DNA of 44,295 nt from Gammaproteobacteria bacterium. GTDB taxonomy: Bacteria; Pseudomonadota; Gammaproteobacteria; GCA-001735895. Positions 1 through 7,775 of this stretch are shown here, piece after piece (position 1 is the first letter of the stretch; each line of letters opens with the position of its first letter). The position numbers and the translations under genes are program-made. Under the pieces are notes generated by a model, which was not told the DNA's origin, did not search any database, and worked only from the letters and a program-made list of their open reading frames with translations. The stretch spans positions 1 through 44,295 of the forward strand of contig JASJCI010000004.1 of assembly GCA_030066085.1 (NCBI GenBank). Direction: 5' to 3'.

Positions 1-20
1 GGTCGAGCCGCGGGATGACA
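1..20. repeat. Partial GTCAT-type palindromic repeat at window edge
   Basis: The first bases match the right half of the palindrome seen complete near 43824, 44042 and 44260 (core GTCAAGCCGCGGGATGAC, here GTCGAGCCGCGGGATGAC). The left half lies outside the window. The stretch from 20 to 170 has no gene that I can see. A second half-element ending GCGCGGGGATGACGAT sits near 130-145. Confidence 0.6.
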
Positions 21-170
21 ACTCAAGAGGTAGAGAATTAAGTCGGAGTACGGCTTTAGCGTACCAAAACATCGTTTTTAAAAGTGTTTTTGATCAGGCG
101 TTTAAAATATCCCGGACAGCAGTGCGCCTGCGCGGGGATGACGATGAGTCGGTAGCGTCATTCGGGGCAT

Positions 171-213
171 AATTCGGGGTACGTTCCCATTTTGGGGGGT
201 ACGTCCCCGAATT
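171..213. repeat. Imperfect hairpin element (GGGGTACGT type) after the secretin gene
   Basis: AATTCGGGG (171-179) and CCCCGAATT (205-213) form perfect 9-bp outer arms. Inside, ACGT pairs with ACGT and CCC with GGG, with one bulge and one mismatch. The element begins 20 bases past the stop of the secretin gene, so it could end or stabilise the 3' end of the pilus transcript. There is no T-run on the minus strand, so a classical intrinsic terminator is not shown. Confidence 0.45.
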
Positions 214-232
214 TCGGATTTGGAATTGGGGA

Positions 233-1594
233 TTAGCGGCGGTCGGGGGTTTCGGTGGGGCCGTTGGTCGCGCCGTCGAAGACCTGTTCCATGTTGGCCT
301 CGGTGTCGGCCAGCTCATCGTCGAGGATGCGGTTGATGATCTCGACGCGCCGCACGTCGCCCGCCGCAGGGATCGGGTCGCCGTAGTCATAGTCGACGAT
401 AGTCGGCGTAATCAGCACGACGATCTCGGTCGAGGTCACGCTTTGCGCGCGGTTCGAGAACAGGCCGCCGACGAGCGGGATGTCGCCGAGCCCCGGCACA
501 CCCTCGCGCGTGTTGTTGACCTGGTGCTTGATCAGGCCGCCGAGGAATACGGTCCTGCCGTCGGGCACCAGCATGCGGGTGGAAACCTTGGTGGTGGACT
601 TGGCCGGGAGGCCGTCGTCCGACACCGCGCCGGTGCTGACCTCGGGAAAGATGTCGAGCATGATGCGCCCGTCACGGTCGACGCTCGGGTTGACCTTGAG
701 AATCACGCCGGACTCGAGAAACTCGATGCTCTCGCTGGTGACCTGGTTGATGGTCGTGGTCACGCGATAGCCGATCTCGGTACCGACAATGGTCTCCGCC
801 TCGAGCCCCTCCATCGCCAGCAGCTTGGGTGTCGAGATCGTGCGCAGGCGGCCGCGCTCCTTGAGCGCGTTGAGTACCAGGGTCACGTTGCTGTTGGTGT
901 ACTGCGCGAACAGCCCGGCCGAGGTCGGATTGGCCAGGCCCTGCACGCCGATGCTGCCGCTGCCGTCGGAAATGTCGAACAGTTTCGACCAGTCGAGGCC
1001 GTAGGACTGGTTGTCGGTCAGCGAAATCTCGAGAATCTTGGCCTCGATCATGATCTGCTTGGGCTGGCGGTCGATCGCCTCGAGAATCACTTCCATCTTG
1101 TCGAGAAACGGCGGCATGTCCTCGATGATGAGGATATCGGTGTCCTCGATTGCCTTGGCATTGCCGAACTCGGACAGGTATTCCTCGAGCACCGACAGTG
1201 CGTCGGAGGCGGACGCGTACTGCATCTTGAACGAACGTACGTCGAGCATCGGGCTCTGGTGAAACTTGCCGGCATCGTCGCGTTCGATGACAAAGTAGCT
1301 GCCGTTACGCTGCTCGACGACGAAACCGGCCGACTGCGCAATCATGTCGACGGCCTGGCTGGTTTCCATGTCGTAGAGATTGACCGAAACGTCACCGCTT
1401 ATGCCGTCGGCGACGAAGATGTTGATGCGCTGCTCGCGCGACAGCATCTGCATGACTTCGCGGATATCGAGCTCCTGGATCGACAGCGTGATCTTGCCGC
1501 CGAACGCTACCGGCGCGACGAACAGCAACGCCAGCAGCAGGCAGCCGCGCACAGCTGCCCCGGTTTTCGTCAATATCGAGCGCAAACAGGTCAT
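233..1594 (-). CDS. mshL: Secretin, MshL/PilQ type (outer-membrane pilus pore)
   Basis: This 453-residue protein is the likely outer-membrane pore through which the pilus is extruded. A hydrophobic signal peptide (about residues 12-32, ending AFG) is followed by an STN/N0 domain (about 34-105), an N1-like domain (about 118-175) and the secretin C-domain (about 180-405). Typical secretin signatures are seen: STPKLLAMEG, VPDGRTVFLGGLI and VPGLGDIPLVGGLF. It is shorter than PilQ and has no AMIN domains, which fits MshL. The ATG at 1594 lies five bases after the stop of the MshK/PilP-like gene, so it is the last cistron of the alignment block. The acidic C-terminal tail (about 415-453) is of unknown role. 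Being a secretin is certain; MshL rather than another T4P secretin is inferred from the locus. Confidence 0.9.
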   Translation of the reverse strand: MTCLRSILTKTGAAVRGCLLLALLFVAPVAFGGKITLSIQELDIREVMQMLSREQRINIFVADGISGDVSVNLYDMETSQAVDMIAQSAGFVVEQRNGSYFVIERDDAGKFHQSPMLDVRSFKMQYASASDALSVLEEYLSEFGNAKAIEDTDILIIEDMPPFLDKMEVILEAIDRQPKQIMIEAKILEISLTDNQSYGLDWSKLFDISDGSGSIGVQGLANPTSAGLFAQYTNSNVTLVLNALKERGRLRTISTPKLLAMEGLEAETIVGTEIGYRVTTTINQVTSESIEFLESGVILKVNPSVDRDGRIMLDIFPEVSTGAVSDDGLPAKSTTKVSTRMLVPDGRTVFLGGLIKHQVNNTREGVPGLGDIPLVGGLFSNRAQSVTSTEIVVLITPTIVDYDYGDPIPAAGDVRRVEIINRILDDELADTEANMEQVFDGATNGPTETPDRR

Positions 1595-1599
1595 GTTCC

Positions 1600-1953
1600 T
1601 TATCTCGGCAACAACTGCTTTAACTCAAACGTGAATTTGCGCCCATCGCGTTCGAAGGTCGCGCGGCCCTCGGCAACCGCGACCAGGCGCAGGCCGTCGA
1701 TATCCTCGCCGATCTCGAGCAGTTCGCCATTGACCACCACCATCGGCGCAACCTTCGATACCAGGGTTGCCGACAGCTCGAGCTCGGGCTCTTCGCTGAC
1801 GGTGACGGGCGGCGGCGGCGGGGGCGGCGGCTCGTTGACGATCTCGGGCCGGCTGAACGGATTGTGCCGCAGCTGCTGCAGCTCGGCGGCATCGGCGGCG
1901 GTCGCGGTCGCGAGCAGCAGGCAAAACACTGGCCAGGCGCAACTAGGACGCAC
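1600..1953 (-). CDS. Small periplasmic pilus protein, MshK/PilP-like
   Basis: This 117-residue protein has an N-terminal signal sequence (about 1-22, ending DAA), a linker with eight consecutive prolines (about 42-49), and a compact C-terminal beta domain (LVSKVAPMVVVNGELLEIGE...). That layout is found in MshK and in the PilP/GspC homology region, which link the inner-membrane alignment complex to the secretin. It overlaps the PilO-like gene by 11 bp and ends five bases before the secretin start, so the three are probably translated together. Homology is weak at the sequence level and the assignment rests on layout and position. Confidence 0.7.
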   Translation of the reverse strand: MRPSCAWPVFCLLLATATAADAAELQQLRHNPFSRPEIVNEPPPPPPPPVTVSEEPELELSATLVSKVAPMVVVNGELLEIGEDIDGLRLVAVAEGRATFERDGRKFTFELKQLLPR

Positions 1954-2518
1954 GACCAGCCTCCTCCATGCGGTAGGACACCAGCGTCAGCGACAGGCTC
2001 AGCAGCGGATCGTCCGTGTCGTCGGCACTGCCGGCATCGATATCGAATTTCTTGACCACGATGTAGCCGAGCTCATCGTTGACCATCTGCAGCCATTCGA
2101 AGAAGTCGTGGTAATGCGCATTCAGACGAACCTCGAACAGGCTTTCGCGAAAGTTCTGCACCTGCCTGCCGCTGCCCGGCTGTACGCTGACCAGCTCGAC
2201 GTCGGTCGCCCACGACACCTTTTGCAGGCGGCCGATGACGAAGGATTCCATCTGTTTTGCCGGCAGGCGCGCCATGTCGCCGTGCAGTTCGCGCGACAGC
2301 TTCTGTACCTCGCCGTCGATGTGCGCGAGCTGCAAAGTCAGCGAATCGCTACTGGATACGGTCTGCTCCAGCAGCTGGTGACTGGCATTGAGGGCACGAT
2401 AAGTCTTGAGCTGCGGCCACAGCAGGTAGGTGATTTCGACCACCCCGACCAGCAGCACGATGCCGATCAGCATCATCGCTACCACCCGCGGCTGCGCATT
2501 GTCGAAGAAGTCCTGCAT
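1943..2518 (-). CDS. Pilus alignment protein, PilO/MshJ-like
   Basis: This 191-residue bitopic inner-membrane protein has a short cytoplasmic N-terminus, one membrane segment (about 13-34, VVAMMLIGIVLLVGVVEITY), a periplasmic helix (about 40-90), and a ferredoxin-like domain. The segment around HYHDFFEWLQMVNDELGYIV is typical of PilO/MshJ. Its ATG overlaps the stop of the PilN-like gene by one base (TGATG), indicating translational coupling. With its PilN-like partner it would form the heterodimer linking the cytoplasmic PilM-like ring to the secretin. The family is confident; PilO or MshJ naming is a matter of nomenclature. Confidence 0.82.
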   Translation of the reverse strand: MQDFFDNAQPRVVAMMLIGIVLLVGVVEITYLLWPQLKTYRALNASHQLLEQTVSSSDSLTLQLAHIDGEVQKLSRELHGDMARLPAKQMESFVIGRLQKVSWATDVELVSVQPGSGRQVQNFRESLFEVRLNAHYHDFFEWLQMVNDELGYIVVKKFDIDAGSADDTDDPLLSLSLTLVSYRMEEAGRAS

Positions 2519-3174
2519 CAGCCCCTCCGGCCGCGGGTGCTGACGACGACATCGAGACTGAAATCGACCAGCTTGGCCGCGTCCGACTCGTTCATTCGCG
2601 TATTGACGATACGCACGTTTTCGATCTCGGGCTGTTGCGTCAGGTTGAGCACGAACTTCGACATCGCGACGTGATCGAGCGCCTGGCCCTGGATCGTCAT
2701 CGTGGTATCGATTTTCCAGGTTTCCTCGGCCTGGTTCGGACTGTCCGAAGTGATGACGATGAAATACCCGGTGTTGACCGCTTGCTCGCGGTTTTCGACC
2801 GGCGTACCGGCGCGGCGGAATTTCCAGTTGGTCAGCCAGACGTCGGGGCCGGGCAGCGCGCGGTCGATCATGACGAACATCTGCTCCGCCGACGCACCGC
2901 TACGCAGTCCGCTGAGCAGGTCGAGCTGCTGGCGCAGATCCTTTTTCTGCCGGGTCAGCTTTTCCAGTTCGCGCCGATTGGCGTTGGTAATTTCACGCTG
3001 CGATTGAAAGTCGGTGATTTCCGCATCGATGCGCGCATTGGCCTCGCGCAGCGCGACGAAAGCGCCCACGAACAGCAGCGTCATCAGCAGCAGCGCGACG
3101 CCGGCCTGCTTGAGCCAGCGCGTGAACAGCAGCTTGCGCCGCAGGTCGTCGGGAAACAGGTCGATTTCACTCAT
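2518..3174 (-). CDS. Pilus alignment protein, PilN-like
   Basis: The protein is about 218 residues when started at the ATG at 3174, whose product begins MSEIDLFPDDLRRK. The frame is open much further upstream, but that part only shadows the PilM-like gene. An N-terminal cytoplasmic segment (the PilM-binding region in PilN) is followed by a membrane helix (about 21-42, VALLLMTLLFVGAFVAL), a coiled coil (about 45-90) and a periplasmic domain. The start overlaps the PilM-like stop by 8 bp and the stop overlaps the PilO-like start by one base. In MSHA loci this position is filled by the second part of MshI or by MshI2. Family assignment is good; pairing with its neighbours is inferred from position. 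Confidence 0.8.
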   Translation of the reverse strand: MSEIDLFPDDLRRKLLFTRWLKQAGVALLLMTLLFVGAFVALREANARIDAEITDFQSQREITNANRRELEKLTRQKKDLRQQLDLLSGLRSGASAEQMFVMIDRALPGPDVWLTNWKFRRAGTPVENREQAVNTGYFIVITSDSPNQAEETWKIDTTMTIQGQALDHVAMSKFVLNLTQQPEIENVRIVNTRMNESDAAKLVDFSLDVVVSTRGRRG

Positions 3175-4300
3175 GCCCGATCTGTCCCCTGAGCGCCAGC
3201 CCCATCGCGATCGAGATATCGGCAAACAGCCCGTGCCACGGGATACGCGTGTCCTCGTTTTCGTCGCGAAAGATCTGGGTAAACTCGGTCTGGCCGTCGG
3301 GCGCGTCGAAGTCGAGCAGCGACAGCAGGGTCTGCTGCGCGCCGGGCCAGTGCGAAATCGCGCCCAGCAGGCAGATCCGGCTGACCGGTACACCGTGGGT
3401 CTCGGCCGCGGTGAACACCAGCACGCGGTTGATTTCGTTGACCAGCTCGAGGAAGTGCGGCTTGACGATTTCGAGCAGGGTCGCCGACACATCGCCGGCA
3501 TCCTCGGCACCCATCGCGCGCAGCAGCGGCTGCTTGTCGAAGCCGTGATCGACCACCAGCGCCCTCGCCGATGCCAGCGAAACGTCGAGCTCGCGCGCGA
3601 TACGCTCGAGCAGCATGGTTTCGCCGAAGGCGACTGACTGGTTGAACAGCAGGCGACGACCCGAGATCACCGTCAGGTAGGATTCCTGCGGGTAGGTATT
3701 GATCATCAGCACGTTGTCGGCGGCTTCGCCGGTATAGAGTGCGCCGACCACGCGCCTGAGCGCGGTGGGCGCGACATCGAGCGAATCGATCTCGAGCCCG
3801 CAGCCGATCAGCGTATTGAGCAGCCGGTCGACGCTTTTCCGCGACGCCACCGTGGCCACCACCATGTGCTCCTCGTCGCCCGGCTTGGCGCGCACCGGCA
3901 CGTAATCGACGACGTAGTTATCGATCGGCTCCTCGACCCGGCTGGCCAGCATGCGCACAACCTCGGCGTCGACGTCGCTGACGCTTGACTTGTAGGTCAG
4001 CGGGATGATGCGCACGTCTTCCCAGGGCATCAACGCGGCTACCCGCCGGCCCTTGAAACCTTTTTTCCTGAGCGCATCGTTGAGCATGCGTTTCAGCCGG
4101 CGGGGATCCTCGAGCAGCGCCTTGCGACCGCCGTCGTAGTCGATCGAGGCCTTGGCCACGATCGAGTAAAGCCCGTGTTCCAGCGGCCGGATCTGGCACA
4201 GATGTATCTGGCGCTCGCCCAGGTCAAGGCCGATCAGCCCGGGGCCCGAGGCCTTCGCCGGCGACGGAATTCGGTTCTTGAATTTCTGCAGTATCGACAT
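3167..4300 (-). CDS. Actin-like cytoplasmic pilus protein, PilM/MshI-like
   Basis: This 377-residue protein has the FtsA/PilM fold. A basic N-terminus leads to GLIGLDLGERQIHLCQI (about 21-37), the first phosphate-binding strand-turn. Later come LIGCGLEIDSLDVAPTALRR (about 168-187), a nucleotide-pocket strand (VLMINTYPQESYLTV) and ICLLGAISHWPG near the C-terminus. PilM forms a cytoplasmic ring that binds the PilN N-terminus and joins the ATPase to the envelope complex. It is the first gene of the alignment block. About 295 bp upstream contain a composite palindrome rather than a gene, so this block may have its own promoter, although I could not identify one. Confidence 0.82.
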   Translation of the reverse strand: MSILQKFKNRIPSPAKASGPGLIGLDLGERQIHLCQIRPLEHGLYSIVAKASIDYDGGRKALLEDPRRLKRMLNDALRKKGFKGRRVAALMPWEDVRIIPLTYKSSVSDVDAEVVRMLASRVEEPIDNYVVDYVPVRAKPGDEEHMVVATVASRKSVDRLLNTLIGCGLEIDSLDVAPTALRRVVGALYTGEAADNVLMINTYPQESYLTVISGRRLLFNQSVAFGETMLLERIARELDVSLASARALVVDHGFDKQPLLRAMGAEDAGDVSATLLEIVKPHFLELVNEINRVLVFTAAETHGVPVSRICLLGAISHWPGAQQTLLSLLDFDAPDGQTEFTQIFRDENEDTRIPWHGLFADISIAMGLALRGQIGHE

Positions 4301-4444
4301 GCGCGCTGGTTTCGAAACCCGGTTTCGGGATTACGTAAGGTATCGGCCGAGCGCGGCCAAAATTAAGCGTTTCTGAACTGCATTGACGGATGGTTGTGGC
4401 GTGTCATCAGCCGGAGGTCCCGTAATCATCAATCGAGGACTCAT

Positions 4445-4552
4445 CGTCATCCCCGCGCAAGCGGGGATCTCCGGACATTGACGTGTTACATGTTTCCTGA
4501 CTCTTCGGATGGGTGCCACCACCACAAGATCCCCGCTTACGCGGGGATGACG
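4445..4552. repeat. Composite palindromic (BIME-like) element
   Basis: Two hairpins face each other: ATCCCCGC-GCAA-GCGGGGAT at 4449-4468 and ATCCCCGC-TTAC-GCGGGGAT at 4529-4548. The outer ends are CGTCAT and ATGACG, giving an inverted pair with about 60 bp between the hairpins. The same composite, with a shorter centre, is at 43622-43693. It lies in the 295-bp gap between the HDOD and PilM-like genes. The rest of that gap holds no gene that I can recognise. Confidence 0.8.
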
Positions 4553-4595
4553 ATGTGGCGATTGCTGGGGTGTGCGTGCTTCCGGCTTGCGGTGC

Positions 4596-5459
4596 TTACG
4601 AAGCCTTGCGCTGCAGCTTCGGGAACAGCGTGGCGACGACGCTGTTGAGCTGCTCGCCGACGGTGGCGTCGATCGCGGCGCAGCGCTCGGCGTCGAGCCC
4701 GGTCAGCGCCCAGGCCGCCGGGTTCGCCTGCGCCAGCAGTTCGTCCAGGGTACCGTCGTCGGCAAAAGCATCACCGAACAGTGCCGCGATGTGCATCACC
4801 GCGGCCTCGAGCGCGTAATTATCCTGTGGATTCGGCTCGAGGTAATGCTCGACGATCGACACCAGGCTCTCCGGCAGTTTCCAGTTCTTCATCAGGCTGG
4901 CGGCCACACGCGCGTGATCGAAGCCGATGACATCGCGCTCGGCATGATGCAGGCGCTTGCCGGTCTCGCGCGATTCGCGGCTCGCCTGCTGCATCAGCAC
5001 CGGCACCGACTGGTACATGATCAGGTGGCCGATGTCCGACAGCAGGCCGGCGACGAACATGCGCTCGCTGTCGATCAGGTTGCACTCGTTGGCCAGATTG
5101 CGCGCGGCGATCGCGCGGTAGACGCTGCGCAGCCAGAACTGCTTGACGTCGAGCTGCTCGCACTCGTAGTCACCGAGCGCATCGGCGATCGAGGTCGCGA
5201 GCACCAGTTCCTCGATCTCGCGCACGCCGAGGATCGACACCGCGTGCTGCACGGTTTCGATCTGCGCGGCGAAACCGAAGTAGGCGCTGTTGACCAGGTG
5301 CAGCAGGCGGGTGGTCAGGCTCGGGTCATAGGTAATCAGCCCGGCCACTTCGCTCATCGAGTAGTCCCGCCGGGCAAGCAATTCCTTGAGCCGCCAGTAG
5401 ATATCCGGCAGCGTAATCATGCGGGCTTCGGTCGAAACCCTGTACCAGTTGTCGCTCAT
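4596..5459 (-). CDS. HDOD-domain signalling protein
   Basis: This 287-residue soluble protein consists almost entirely of an HDOD domain (about 15-215). Typical segments are ITYDPSLTTRLLHLVNSAYF, IETVQHAVSILGVREIEELV and GLLSDIGHLIMYQ, followed by a helical C-terminal region. HDOD domains are non-catalytic relatives of HD phosphohydrolases and often act as partners in bacterial signalling, including in pilus and c-di-GMP pathways. No EAL or GGDEF domain is attached. It starts 29 bases after the membrane GGDEF gene and probably shares its transcript. A partnership with that cyclase or with the pilus is inferred from position only. Confidence 0.85.
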   Translation of the reverse strand: MSDNWYRVSTEARMITLPDIYWRLKELLARRDYSMSEVAGLITYDPSLTTRLLHLVNSAYFGFAAQIETVQHAVSILGVREIEELVLATSIADALGDYECEQLDVKQFWLRSVYRAIAARNLANECNLIDSERMFVAGLLSDIGHLIMYQSVPVLMQQASRESRETGKRLHHAERDVIGFDHARVAASLMKNWKLPESLVSIVEHYLEPNPQDNYALEAAVMHIAALFGDAFADDGTLDELLAQANPAAWALTGLDAERCAAIDATVGEQLNSVVATLFPKLQRKAS

Positions 5460-5488
5460 GGCCGTTACCAGGTTGCGCGTGTAATCGC

Positions 5489-6757
5489 TTATTCGGCAGG
5501 CGGATCGGAATCCTTAACGATCGACACCACTTTCCCGCTGGCATTCACCAGGCGACCGCCCTTGTTCCACAGGGTCTGGGTGCTGACCAGCACATCATCG
5601 GGGTCCTGCAATTCGCTGACGACGATGTTGGGCTGCGCCGGGTTGGCGTCCTTGAGGCTCTTGGCGCGGTAGAGCGCGAGGTCGGCCTGCTTGTACAGCT
5701 GGCGGTAGCCGACCTCGAAATCCGGCGGCACGCTGGCGACGCCGATACTCAGGCTGGCGTCGACGATTTCGGGGCACTTGCCGTCAGCGTTCAGTTCTCG
5801 GAACAGCTTGGTCGCGCGCGTGGCGACAACCTTCGGATCGAGATCGGCGAAAATCACCGCGAACTCGTCGCCGCCCATGCGCACCAGGCGAGCGTTATCG
5901 TCGAGCACGCCGGTGAAAGCGCGGCCGATGCGCTGCAGGATACGGTCGCCGTCCTCGTGCCCGCAGACGTCGTTGATCACCTTGAAGTCGTCGATGTCGA
6001 GCAGCATGAACTGGACCTGGTGCTGGTTTTTTCGGCAGCGGGCGAGAAACTCGTCGAACTCGAGGTCGAAGTAACGCCGGTTCCAGGCGCCGGTCAGCGG
6101 ATCGCGGTTGGAAAGATCGAGGATGCGGTCGTGCGCAACCACCAGCTCGTGCTGGGCCGAGATGTCGTGTTTGCGCAGCTTGACGTTGCGCCCGACCAGC
6201 AGCAGGCTGACCATGCCCGCGCCGACCATCAGGAACTGCAGCGTCCACAGGCTTTGCTCGGTAAAATCGAAGCGCGCATCGACGGTCGAATAGGTGAACA
6301 TCAGGTAGATCAGCAGCGTTACCGCGAGCGCTTCGCCGAGACCCCAGGACATCATCGGCACCACGATGAACAGCATCGCGACGCTGGCGAACAGCATCGG
6401 GTGAAACGCCTGCTGGTAGTGCGCGAGCAAAATAAACGCGCTGCCGGAGACCACCAGCAGCGTGATGCCGAGCAGGTGCAGCGCGTTTGGATCCTTCACC
6501 GCGCGCGACGAAAACACCATATTGAGCGCCAGCAGCACCAGCACCGCGCTGGTGTAGAGATACATCGGGTCGAGCGCAAAATGCACGTAGAACAGCGACT
6601 TGACCACCAGGATCGCCATGATCACGATGCTCATCGCAACCAGCCCGCGGCGCGCCTCGGTCACCGATTTCGGGCGCGCGAAGCGGGTCAGCTCGGGCGT
6701 ATCGTAGCGCGTGCTGGACCAGATCGTGCGAATCTGTGCTGGCAGGTTGAGGTTCAT
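5489..6757 (-). CDS. Membrane-bound diguanylate cyclase (GGDEF)
   Basis: This 422-residue protein has an N-terminal half with about six hydrophobic segments (about 38-200), a short helical linker, and a GGDEF domain (about 215-375). The domain shows DPLTGAWNRRYFD, FMLLDIDDFKVIND and an intact RMGGDEF active site, so cyclase activity is expected. The RxxD inhibitory site before the active loop is absent, so classical product inhibition is unlikely. A C-terminal tail of about 45 residues has no known domain. It sits between the adhesin-like gene and the HDOD gene inside the pilus locus. The ATPase encoded upstream carries c-di-GMP-binding motifs, so local signalling to the pilus is plausible but not shown. 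Confidence 0.88.
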   Translation of the reverse strand: MNLNLPAQIRTIWSSTRYDTPELTRFARPKSVTEARRGLVAMSIVIMAILVVKSLFYVHFALDPMYLYTSAVLVLLALNMVFSSRAVKDPNALHLLGITLLVVSGSAFILLAHYQQAFHPMLFASVAMLFIVVPMMSWGLGEALAVTLLIYLMFTYSTVDARFDFTEQSLWTLQFLMVGAGMVSLLLVGRNVKLRKHDISAQHELVVAHDRILDLSNRDPLTGAWNRRYFDLEFDEFLARCRKNQHQVQFMLLDIDDFKVINDVCGHEDGDRILQRIGRAFTGVLDDNARLVRMGGDEFAVIFADLDPKVVATRATKLFRELNADGKCPEIVDASLSIGVASVPPDFEVGYRQLYKQADLALYRAKSLKDANPAQPNIVVSELQDPDDVLVSTQTLWNKGGRLVNASGKVVSIVKDSDPPAE

Positions 6758-6811
6758 GTTGTTATTCGTTTTCTCCGCTGTTCGTCACTATCGGCGCCGA
6801 TGCGTGATTCT

Positions 6812-7775
6812 TTAAGGCAATACCCACCAGCCGGCGAGGTAATAGCGGTGCGCGTCGCTGACGTCCTGGTGCATCCACTGGATCTGCGAACTGCCGTCCA
6901 CCGGTACGTGCATCGTAACCAGGTCTTCGCCGCCGTTTTCGGCCTCGTGGATGTCGATGTAGCGCGGCAGACCGTTGCCGACGCTGCGTACGCCCTGGCG
7001 GTTTTGCGCGCTGGCGAAGCGATTGGCCATCACGATTTGTGCCACCGAGTTCGGCGGCACGCCGAAGCCGCTCAGGTCGATCGTCTGCCAGTTGCTGTCC
7101 GCGGTCGGATTGCCGAGCACGGCGCGCGCCTCGGTGTAGGTACCGGGTGGCGTATCCCAGACGCCAACTACCTTGAACTCGATTTCGCCGTTGTTCTCCG
7201 CAAAGACCTCGATCGACGCGGCTGCGTCGCTACCGGCTTCGACGAACAGGGTCAGGAAATCCCGCCCGCCGGCCTCGGCCTCGTGCAGGTCGAAGGTTTC
7301 GCTGTTGCTCGATCCGCTGGCGCGCACCCCGGCGCGATACTCGTTACTGCCGTTGTTGTTCTGCGCCATGATCTCGACGATCTGCCCCGGCGCCACACCG
7401 TAGGCCGACAGGCTGCGCGTCTGCCAGCTGTTGCTGGCGCCGGCAGTAAACAACACGTCCCGGTCCGAGTAGCTGCCGGCGGTCCAGTAGCCCACCATGC
7501 GGAAGCGGATGTTGCCGGCGTTTTCGGCGAAGTGCTGGATTCGGCTGCTGGCGTCGGCCTGCACGTGCAGGGTCATCGCATCGACGCCGCCACCCTCGGC
7601 CTCCTGCAAATCGAAGCGGCGATCGAGCGCCGAGCCGACCGCGCGCACACCGCCTTCGCGCTGCGCAGTGGTGCTCGTATTTTCGACGACCACTTCGACG
7701 ATTGCGTTGGCCGGCACGCCGAATCCGGCGAGATCGACCGTCTGCCAGGCATTGCTGGTCGTCGCACTCCAGCTC
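6812..7775 (-). repeat. Three C-terminal protein repeats in the adhesin-like gene
   Basis: Three units of about 107-112 residues share the pattern WQT-x-x-L-x-x-[FY]GV, then [EQ]IV, then GVR-[AS]-x-G, then D-[LI]-[QH]EAE-x-GG-x-D-x-[LMV]T. The conserved WQT tryptophan codons are at 7745-7747, 7424-7426 and 7088-7090, so the periods are 321 and 336 bp. I do not recognise the domain family. The pattern suggests a beta-sandwich binding module. Confidence 0.8.

Noticed and set aside
443-2674. Long plus-strand open frame opposite the secretin and PilO/PilP-like genes
   Set aside because: It mirrors real minus-strand genes in high-GC DNA, is rich in His/Arg/Gln/Val without domain signals, and crosses four coupled genes.
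3175-3510. Longer N-terminus for the PilN-like protein
   Set aside because: The added residues are Ser/Arg/Thr-rich shadows of the PilM-like gene; MSEIDLFPDDL at 3174 is the natural PilN start.
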